Positions 57,450-64,000 of a stretch of 64,000 nt of DNA are shown here, in pieces; the stretch's first letter is position 1; each line of letters starts with the position of its first letter. This stretch comes from Vibrio fortis (lineage in GTDB: Bacteria > Pseudomonadota > Gammaproteobacteria > Enterobacterales > Vibrionaceae): assembly GCF_024347475.1 (NCBI RefSeq), contig NZ_AP025487.1, positions 1,798,001-1,862,000 on the forward strand. The letters are read 5' to 3'. Under the pieces are notes generated by a model. It worked only from the letters and a program-made list of their open reading frames with translations. It did not search any database and had not been told where the DNA came from. Both the position numbers and the translations under genes were made by a program.

Positions 57450-58697
57450 CTATTCGTTAATGAGTTTTTCAGCTTGCTTCGCCGCTGCTTCCACCGCTTT
57501 CTCAGGCGAAACATCTTGCTTAACCACGGCTTTTGAATACTGCTCTAGAATGACGCCTGCCATGTCTGATGAAAGCGCAAAAGGCTCATTCAGTTTTGCA
57601 TTTGGCAGTTGTTCAACAAATGGTTTGGCTTCTGGCGTGTTGTAGTAAGGTCGATCCTTTAGCGAAATCAATGTTGGCAGTTGTCCCAGAGCCATATTGG
57701 CTTTGTGGTTGAACTCGTCTTCCATCATCAGCTCTAAGAACGCCCAAGACAGCTGCTCTTTCTCGACACTGTTTTTGAAGATCATCAGCGCGCGGCCATC
57801 CAGTGTCGAATATGAGGTATCACCTTTATTCAGCGTCGGAATCGGTGCTAAACCAACATCTTCACCCACCACCATTGGCTTACCCGCCGCTTCAGTGAGG
57901 TTAGCTTTCCAACCAAAACCAAATTGTGGCCACATACCAATGGTGCGTGAGAAGAAGTTCTTCTCCATAGTCAATGGGGCAAACTGCTGCGCCTTCGCCA
58001 TGGTTTCAAAGAACAGTGCGAGATTGGCCTCTTCTCTATCGAAGATAGGGTTAGTGCCGAAACGATTAAGCAAGCCGTATTGGCCGTCGTTGAAGTTGTA
58101 GTACATCTGAGCCAGCATGCTCCAATACCAGCTGCCCCACGACAATGCTTCGTTCCAAAATACGGTGCCGTACACAGGGCTACCATCTGCTCTTGGAGGC
58201 AGTTGGCTGATTTTTTCTGCCGCGTGTAAAAATTCATCCCATGTTTGAGGTGGGTTTTCTGGGTCTAAGCCTGCTTCAATGAACAGCTCTTTGTTGTAGA
58301 GCATCAGTGTCGTTGTTGCATTCCAAGGGATGTAGTAGTTTCGACCGTAGTTTTTTTGCATAAAAACAGGGTCGATCCTATCTTCCATCGCATTAAAACC
58401 TTCAAACTGCTCTAAATAAGCGAGCTTACCCATTTTTGCGTATTTCGCTGGCTGATAACCAAATACACCAGCATATAGGTTTGGTACATCACCTGCTGCC
58501 ATGCGGGTTTCTAGGTTTTCATCGTTTGATACAACGACATCTACATTTGGATATCTTTTTTTGAACTCAGGAACTAACTCAGAACGAACAAAGTCCATGT
58601 AGTTACCCACTGGGGTCATGACTTCGATACGGGTATTTTCTGCGAGTGACACTTGCGAACTTAGCGCAAGAACACATCCAATCAACCACTTTTTCAT
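57450..58697 (-). CDS. Carbohydrate ABC transporter substrate-binding protein
   Basis: 415 residues, family 1 extracellular solute-binding protein with signal peptide MKKWLIGCVLALSSQVSLA. Typical segments: FKKRYPNVDVVVS, IPWNATTTLMLYNKELFIEAGLDPENPPQTWDEF and aromatic residues for sugar stacking (WGSWYWSML). Start at 58697 with AGGA upstream; it overlaps the LacI stop by a few bases. It captures the oligosaccharide in the periplasm for the two permeases. Confidence 0.93.
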   Translation of the reverse strand: MKKWLIGCVLALSSQVSLAENTRIEVMTPVGNYMDFVRSELVPEFKKRYPNVDVVVSNDENLETRMAAGDVPNLYAGVFGYQPAKYAKMGKLAYLEQFEGFNAMEDRIDPVFMQKNYGRNYYIPWNATTTLMLYNKELFIEAGLDPENPPQTWDEFLHAAEKISQLPPRADGSPVYGTVFWNEALSWGSWYWSMLAQMYYNFNDGQYGLLNRFGTNPIFDREEANLALFFETMAKAQQFAPLTMEKNFFSRTIGMWPQFGFGWKANLTEAAGKPMVVGEDVGLAPIPTLNKGDTSYSTLDGRALMIFKNSVEKEQLSWAFLELMMEDEFNHKANMALGQLPTLISLKDRPYYNTPEAKPFVEQLPNAKLNEPFALSSDMAGVILEQYSKAVVKQDVSPEKAVEAAAKQAEKLINE

Positions 58698-58704
58698 AAC
58701 TATC

Positions 58705-59694
58705 CTACAGAGTTTCACGTAAAATTAATGAGGTCGGCAAAATCGTTAATGCTTTGGATTCCTTAGCTTTATCGTCAAGTGCATTGATCAATGTTGACGC
58801 GGCCAGCTCCCCCATTCCCTCTTTCTCATGGGTAATGGTGGATAAACTCGGAATCATTAACTCTGCCATTCTTATATTGTCGAAACCGACGAGCTTCATT
58901 TCGCTCGGGATGTCTATTTCATAACGCTTTGCTGCGCGAATTATGCCGATCGCCATTTCATCATTGGCCGCAAATACCGCGTCGGGTCTGCGCCCCTGTT
59001 CCAATAACTCCTTCATCTGCTTGTAAGCGGTCTTTTCTGTGAAATCGCTTTTGATCAAATGATGGTTTTTAACTGGCATATTGAAATAACCCAAAGCTGA
59101 GATGTAGCCATCCAGTCGTTTCTTGCTGTCGTATGAGTCTTCTGGCCCAGTGAAGAAATAGATGTCTTTGCACCCCTTAAGCACCAACTCCTTGGTTGCA
59201 CTAAACGCACCGCCAAAGTTGTCGATTAAGATGTTGTAAATACCGGGAGCGCTTAACTCTCGGTCTAAAACCACCATTGGGAAATCCGGACCCGCAACCG
59301 ATTTTAGAAACTCAGTATCAAATGAATTGGTTAACACCACGGCACCATCAACGACACGGTCTCGAATATACTTGTGAGCAGTAGAGTCTTCATTCCCGTA
59401 CATGCTGCAGGCCACAAGATCATAGCCACGCTGGTGACATACTTTTTCGATACCTTTAACAAGCTCGCTGTATATCGGACCAAACCAGTTATTTAGAAAC
59501 AGGCCAATGGCATAGCTACGGCGCTGCTTCAATTGCTTAGCGTTGGTGTTAGCGACATAATTCATCTCGTTAGCAATATTGAGCACATGCTGACGCGTTT
59601 TTTCACTCACGCGATTACAGTCATTCATTGCATACGAAACGGTCGCGATGGAGACATTCGCCTTTTTAGCAACGTCTTTAATGGTCACTTTCAT
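58705..59694 (-). CDS. LacI-family transcriptional regulator of the carbohydrate operon
   Basis: 329 residues: HTH MKVTIKDVAKKANVSIATVS and a periplasmic-binding-protein-like effector domain (..FAANDEMAIGIIRAA..LVGFDNI). Lying inside the operon between the phosphorylase and the binding protein, it probably senses the imported sugar or a breakdown product. No operator palindrome was recognised in the 96-base gap before it; the main promoter is outside the window to the right. Confidence 0.92.
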   Translation of the reverse strand: MKVTIKDVAKKANVSIATVSYAMNDCNRVSEKTRQHVLNIANEMNYVANTNAKQLKQRRSYAIGLFLNNWFGPIYSELVKGIEKVCHQRGYDLVACSMYGNEDSTAHKYIRDRVVDGAVVLTNSFDTEFLKSVAGPDFPMVVLDRELSAPGIYNILIDNFGGAFSATKELVLKGCKDIYFFTGPEDSYDSKKRLDGYISALGYFNMPVKNHHLIKSDFTEKTAYKQMKELLEQGRRPDAVFAANDEMAIGIIRAAKRYEIDIPSEMKLVGFDNIRMAELMIPSLSTITHEKEGMGELAASTLINALDDKAKESKALTILPTSLILRETL

Positions 59695-59760
59695 TTCACT
59701 TATTTCCTTTCAGAGCCCTGCTCTTCACACCTTGCATTTTTCTCATACCCAGCCTTTTGG

Positions 59761-59792
59761 GTTGGGCCCATAACTGAGCCCAACTGTTTTTT
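59761..59792. terminator. Intercistronic hairpin between the GH94 and LacI genes
   Basis: Seven-bp stem GTTGGGC (59761-59767) with GCCCAAC (59778-59784). The T-run follows on the plus strand only, so for the minus-strand operon it is a hairpin without U-tract: a possible RNA stability or partial-termination element. Confidence 0.4.
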
Positions 59793-62700
59793 AAAGGGAG
59801 ATATGAAGGGTGTTATCTTCACTACTCAATCTTTGAAGTAGCCATTCACGGGAGATCTTCGCACCACCAGAGCGGTAGCGGTTCTCTGTGAGTTCGAATG
59901 GAACCGTTTCACCATTTATCGAGATAGCTTTCGGAGTATGTGAACCCTCTACCAAGTCGATCACTAAAGTCACTGGCTTCTCATCAAGCTCAAACTGGAT
60001 CTTGGTTTGCCCAACTCGCGGAGAGATAACCGGATCAATAATCAGATCGTTTTGTGCGAATCGAACACCAAATACATTTGAGATAAGTTGGTTCACGTAG
60101 ATACCTGGGCCACTTGAGTAGATTCTCCAACCACCTTTCACTGCAACCTCACCGTTCTTCACTTGGTCAAAGTTGTCGTAAGCCGTTGGTCGGTCGTTAA
60201 ACTTGGCATCTGAACTTGAGAAGTACGCGTTTGATTGACGAAGCTCTGCATTTGGCACATGGTCTTGAATACCCACTGGGATAATTTTGTACAGGTTATC
60301 GAAAACTGCTTCCGCGTCACCCAACTTACACAATGCTTCGATGAATCGAATATGAGCGTGACAGTATTGAAGACCGACTTCACGCCCAAGGTTAGCGGCC
60401 AGTTCTGCGCGCTTAAAGTAGCTCTGCTTACCCGCTTTGTACTCGGCCATTTTATCCATCAAGCGAACACCGTCAGGATGCACAAGGTTTTGCTTGATGA
60501 TGTCCATGTGAGTTGTTGCCATGTCTGGATCAAACACTTCTGAAATGATTGAACGGCTTGCTGGCAGTAGTCGGTAGTTGATGCCTGTTTTTTGATCCGA
60601 TGGGTGCAGCAAGTGTTCGATTTGCTTAACGCTGCCCTCTTCATCACGGTCGAAATGGATAAAACCTGCTATCACACCATCTTTAATCAAATAGTGGTGG
60701 TAGTCACTTTCCATCTTGTCGGCCAATTCCATCAACGAAACCGCGTAATCTTGATGCGCGCTGCCTTTCAATGCTTGGTACATGCCTTTAAGTGCTTGCA
60801 GCGTGAGTGGAATTGTCCAACCACTCACCATGTTCTCACGCAGTGATTGGTTTGCTGGTTGTAGCGTATCGTCCCAGTCTCCATCGCCATAGCAAGAGAG
60901 CGATGTGCCCGGTACAAGATTATCAAGCATATGTTGAACTTGAGTCTGTACGTGGTGCATTAACGTGAAGCGGCTTTCGCTCTTTACAAAGCCCTCTTCT
61001 GCTAGCGTGTACGGCAGTTCAACATCCAAAATACTGATATCGCCCGTCGTGTTTAGGTAATCAGCTAGCGCTTTGAGCGGCCACACCACGATGTCACCGT
61101 GCGCTTCTTCTTGTTGAATAGTTGCGTATTGGTCGAACATGAACCATTGAGGCCAAGTGCCCGTCTCTTGATACTGGTGGCTGTAGATCTCTTCTAGTAC
61201 CGCTTTTGCTTTTGCGTATTCCTGCATCGACATAAACAGTTCGAATGGTCCTTGAGACACATCGCGCGTTCCCCATGCTGCACCTGAGTATTGCTCTAAA
61301 CCGTGTGGTGTTGAGTAGTGAACTAAGGCGTTATGGGTGAACCAGTTCAGACACGTATTGATGCGCTGGCTGTTTCCATTATCGTTACTGAAATCAACAT
61401 TGAAGCCTTTAGTCAAAGACTGAATACCTTTTTGGTATTGCTCACGTTCTGCCTCAAACGCCATAAATTGTGCGGTAGTGTCTAGCGCGTCCGTCTTACC
61501 GCCAATCGCGATTGAACAGTGGCTTTCAAGGGAACCGTTAAGTACCAAATACTCCACTGAATCAGAATCCGCACCTCCGATCGTTTCAGCCGTTACGTCC
61601 ATACCTGAAACTGCAAGGCCATAGCTCAATTTCGGCATGAATTGATCAATCAGTTCATTTTTGCCTGTAACTGTGAACAGTTCGCCATCTCTTGCAATAT
61701 CTACACTGCCTTCGCCTTCGTTGTTGCCGAAAACAAGTTGGTGTGACACTTTGATTGAAAGCGGAGACTCAATGCCGTGCTTAGTGATATCTAACTGAAT
61801 CATTGGGCTTTGCGCGTTTGAGAATGAAACGATCTCTAGGTAGCCGCCAAGTAGTTTATAGATCCAACGCGAATAGTTTTGGCCAGTTTCGTAAGCCGAA
61901 GGCATGCCCAATACGCGGTAGGTTCCGTCCACTTCAACCCATACTCTTTGCCCTGCATGAGTGAATTGGTTTAGCGGGTTTCGGCACACACCCAATAGTT
62001 TATTGAATGAGGTATTACCAAGCGTTAGCTGTGAATTGAAAACACCACTGATGTAGTGTGTCGAGCTCATGATAGATTGCTGGTAATCTTGGTTATTTCC
62101 TGATGCAATAACATGGCCAGTCATACGTTCAAGATGCTTCTCTTTTTCAGGTAGCGTGACGTATTGGTTGTCGCCATAGAAGAATGAAAGCAGTTCACCG
62201 TCTTTAACGTCTGCGAATGTTTGATCATCACCGAAGAACTCTGTGATCTCTTTCTTGCTCAGCTTTTCACCCTGCAGGTACTCACCTTTAGGTTGATGCA
62301 CACAAGATAAAGGCTCACGCTCCATCTCTTCAGATAACGTCAATTGAGCGTGCTTAGCTGCAATCTCTTCCAGTTCAATAGGCTCACCTGAATTTGATTT
62401 TGGGAAATCGGGAGTGACAACGCCGTAGAACACCACCTCTTCAGATGCATTGGCTGCAAGCGTGATTTCTTCGGTTTGAAGTCCGATGTAACCCATCTCA
62501 TATTGATATTTTTGGTTTTCAAGTTGAGGTTTACTCAGAGCTACAGCCTCGCCTGTCAGCTTGAACTCTTTACCGAAAAACTGGAAACCATCGGTGCTAT
62601 AGCCAAGGACAGGAGAAAGAGAGCCCAATTGAATACGCGGGTTGCCTGAAGATTGAGGCAAGTTCTGACGGCTACAAACCACATAACCCATCTGTTTTTC

Positions 62701-63162
62701 AAAGATTTGATGGTCGAGGTACTGAGAGCAGTACAGTTCATTGGTTTTAACCGCGCCTTCATCCGCAAGGCCAACATCCTGACCGTAAATCAGGTCATAA
62801 GTCAGTGGCTGCGAAGAGAGGTTCGTGATGCTCACATCGTAGAAGAACGCATGGTCCGCAGTTTTAATCGATACTACGGCTTCAAAGTCTTCCGTTGTTG
62901 TTACCCACTGTAACGAACCATCGCTCTGCTTAAACGTTTCAATCTTGTTATTAAAAAAAAGCAACGGTGTGATATTTAATTTACCTTCACCCTTAACGCG
63001 AAGGAATACATTCGAGATAGCCATTTCAGAGTCAGGCGTATCAAACAAAGACACCATTAAACGATCACTGCGAATCGCGCCTAGCACGCCATCTGCATTG
63101 AATGTGAGGTTTAGGCTTTCGTTGCCAACGCTCATTTGTGATCCTGGTTGAATGTGGTGCAT
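59791..63162 (-). CDS. Glycoside hydrolase family 94 phosphorylase (likely beta-1,2-oligoglucan phosphorylase type)
   Basis: 1123 residues, longer than cellobiose or chitobiose phosphorylases (about 800) and near the size of 1,2-beta-oligoglucan phosphorylases. N-terminal beta-sandwich regions to about 600, then the (alpha/alpha)6 catalytic barrel: AAWGTRDVSQGPFE, GTWPQWFMFDQY, and GDWDD at 761-765 with the expected general-acid Asp. It would use phosphate to release glucose 1-phosphate from the end of a beta-glucan. No signal peptide. It lies 17 bases after the ATPase gene. With the ABC importer, GH3 and LacI genes the set mirrors the L. innocua beta-1,2-glucan locus. Linkage is inferred. 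Confidence 0.85.
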   Translation of the reverse strand: MHHIQPGSQMSVGNESLNLTFNADGVLGAIRSDRLMVSLFDTPDSEMAISNVFLRVKGEGKLNITPLLFFNNKIETFKQSDGSLQWVTTTEDFEAVVSIKTADHAFFYDVSITNLSSQPLTYDLIYGQDVGLADEGAVKTNELYCSQYLDHQIFEKQMGYVVCSRQNLPQSSGNPRIQLGSLSPVLGYSTDGFQFFGKEFKLTGEAVALSKPQLENQKYQYEMGYIGLQTEEITLAANASEEVVFYGVVTPDFPKSNSGEPIELEEIAAKHAQLTLSEEMEREPLSCVHQPKGEYLQGEKLSKKEITEFFGDDQTFADVKDGELLSFFYGDNQYVTLPEKEKHLERMTGHVIASGNNQDYQQSIMSSTHYISGVFNSQLTLGNTSFNKLLGVCRNPLNQFTHAGQRVWVEVDGTYRVLGMPSAYETGQNYSRWIYKLLGGYLEIVSFSNAQSPMIQLDITKHGIESPLSIKVSHQLVFGNNEGEGSVDIARDGELFTVTGKNELIDQFMPKLSYGLAVSGMDVTAETIGGADSDSVEYLVLNGSLESHCSIAIGGKTDALDTTAQFMAFEAEREQYQKGIQSLTKGFNVDFSNDNGNSQRINTCLNWFTHNALVHYSTPHGLEQYSGAAWGTRDVSQGPFELFMSMQEYAKAKAVLEEIYSHQYQETGTWPQWFMFDQYATIQQEEAHGDIVVWPLKALADYLNTTGDISILDVELPYTLAEEGFVKSESRFTLMHHVQTQVQHMLDNLVPGTSLSCYGDGDWDDTLQPANQSLRENMVSGWTIPLTLQALKGMYQALKGSAHQDYAVSLMELADKMESDYHHYLIKDGVIAGFIHFDRDEEGSVKQIEHLLHPSDQKTGINYRLLPASRSIISEVFDPDMATTHMDIIKQNLVHPDGVRLMDKMAEYKAGKQSYFKRAELAANLGREVGLQYCHAHIRFIEALCKLGDAEAVFDNLYKIIPVGIQDHVPNAELRQSNAYFSSSDAKFNDRPTAYDNFDQVKNGEVAVKGGWRIYSSGPGIYVNQLISNVFGVRFAQNDLIIDPVISPRVGQTKIQFELDEKPVTLVIDLVEGSHTPKAISINGETVPFELTENRYRSGGAKISREWLLQRLSSEDNTLHISL

Positions 63163-63179
63163 AAAGCTTTACTCCAAAC

Positions 63180-64000
63180 TTATTTTGATTCTGCGTAGTG
63201 GATATTTTCTTGAGAAGCGTCATCAAAGACGTGGCATTTCTCGACTTGAAGTTGAATGTGACAGTGGGTGCCGACATCAGGTGTGTGTTCGGTATCGAGT
63301 AACTTACAAACCACTGGTTTATCGAAGATGGTGACGTGTAAGTAGACTTCTGACCCTAGCTCTTCTTTCGCTTCAACTTTTGCAGGTAGCGTGTTGTGAT
63401 TCGCTTGTGTGGATACCGACAAATGCTCTGGACGAATACCGAGATGAACACGATGCCCTACCCATGCTTGCGCTTTTTCTTGATGCGCTTGCGACAATTC
63501 GATGGTGTGCTCATTGAGTTGAACGCACGCTTTCCCGCTTTGTTCTAATAAAGTGCCTTCAAGCATATTCATGGCTGGAGAGCCAATGAACTCTGCAACA
63601 AACTTGTTTTTCGGGTTGTGATACACATTCATCGGCGTATCGACTTGCATGATGCGACCTTGATTAAGAATGCAGACGCGATCGCCCATGGTCATCGCTT
63701 CCACCTGATCGTGGGTTACGTAGATCATGGTTGCAGGCTTACCCGATTCTTGAAGTTGGTTATGCAAACGAGTAATTCGACGACGCATCGACACACGCAA
63801 TTTGGCATCAAGGTTAGATAGTGGCTCATCGAACAAGAACACATCTGGGTTGCGTACCATTGCGCGTCCTAAAGCAACACGCTGTCGCTGACCACCTGAC
63901 ATCTGCTTTGGCTTTCGATCAAGCAGGTCTGTAATTTCGAGAAGTTCCGCCGCTTTGGTTACGCGCTCTTTGATTTCCGCTTTTGGTTTCTTTGCCGTTT
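63180..64000 (-). CDS. Carbohydrate ABC transporter ATPase, MsmX/UgpC type, partial
   Basis: The reading frame continues to the right window edge, so the N-terminus with Walker A is missing. Visible: signature region MSGGQRQRVALGRA (Met in place of the usual Leu), Walker B VFLFDEPLSNLDAKLR, switch VTHDQVEAMTMGDRV, and the C-terminal MalK-type TOBE domain. It energises the importer encoded downstream. First visible gene of the operon; promoter not in the window. Confidence 0.93.
   Translation of the reverse strand, partial: TAKKPKAEIKERVTKAAELLEITDLLDRKPKQMSGGQRQRVALGRAMVRNPDVFLFDEPLSNLDAKLRVSMRRRITRLHNQLQESGKPATMIYVTHDQVEAMTMGDRVCILNQGRIMQVDTPMNVYHNPKNKFVAEFIGSPAMNMLEGTLLEQSGKACVQLNEHTIELSQAHQEKAQAWVGHRVHLGIRPEHLSVSTQANHNTLPAKVEAKEELGSEVYLHVTIFDKPVVCKLLDTEHTPDVGTHCHIQLQVEKCHVFDDASQENIHYAESK

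Noticed and set aside
59761..59792. Hairpin with T-run taken as the end of a plus-strand transcript
   Set aside because: No plus-strand gene lies to its left; kept only as an intercistronic hairpin of the minus-strand operon.

Overview
The window looks like chromosome I of a marine Vibrio, probably of the Splendidus clade. GC is about 44%, and the backbone purT, tpm, relV, ihfA, pheT, pheS, hemerythrin-GGDEF cyclase, hrpA matches what I remember of V. cholerae VC1216-VC1228. No tRNA, rRNA, CRISPR array or insertion sequence was found.

Layout. 0-2.7 kb holds the end of purT, tpm, the small alarmone synthetase relV and ihfA. 2.7-34.9 kb is a block of about 32 kb lying between ihfA and pheT, which are neighbours in E. 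coli and, as I recall, in V. cholerae. It holds a TPR-GAF-GGDEF cyclase, a two-component system divergent from a secreted HbpS/GlcG-family protein, a Fur-boxed sitABCD Mn/Fe importer, a chemoreceptor, and a phosphoesterase. It continues with a LysR regulator divergent from a second accD-like gene, amino-acid genes (LysE exporter, GlxA-type regulator, PLP lyase with its Lrp-type regulator), a patatin lipase, a Fur-boxed FmdE-like protein, a large transporter, and a ferric-reductase-like protein followed by three mini-ORFs. The block ends with an AT-rich AAA ATPase + DUF4435 pair of the PARIS anti-phage type, beside a decayed phage-type regulator gene. Near-identical GGCCTCGC hairpin terminators recur six times between ihfA and pheT.

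34.9-39.7 kb carries pheT, pheS and a bacteriohemerythrin diguanylate cyclase. 39.9-45.4 kb is a TetR-controlled envelope operon (RND/MMPL exporter, LolA-like periplasmic protein, outer-membrane barrel) with four copies of a 13-bp palindromic operator around tetR. 45.7-47.3 kb has overlapping DnaT-like and lambda-P-like replication genes. 47.5-53 kb has an outer-membrane protein, hrpA and azoR. 53-64 kb is a carbohydrate operon read leftwards (MsmX-type ATPase, GH94 phosphorylase, LacI regulator, ABC binding protein, two permeases, small anchored protein, GH3 glucosidase). Its make-up fits import and phosphorolysis of beta-1,2-gluco-oligosaccharides, but the substrate is an inference.

The most notable items are the AccD paralogue, in which the andrimid-resistance hot-spot Met is replaced by Phe, and the PARIS-like pair. 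Next come the TetR operator set with its lipid-export-like operon, the RelA/SpoT-domain protein with a signal-peptide-like N-terminus, and the long insertion that separates pheT from ihfA.
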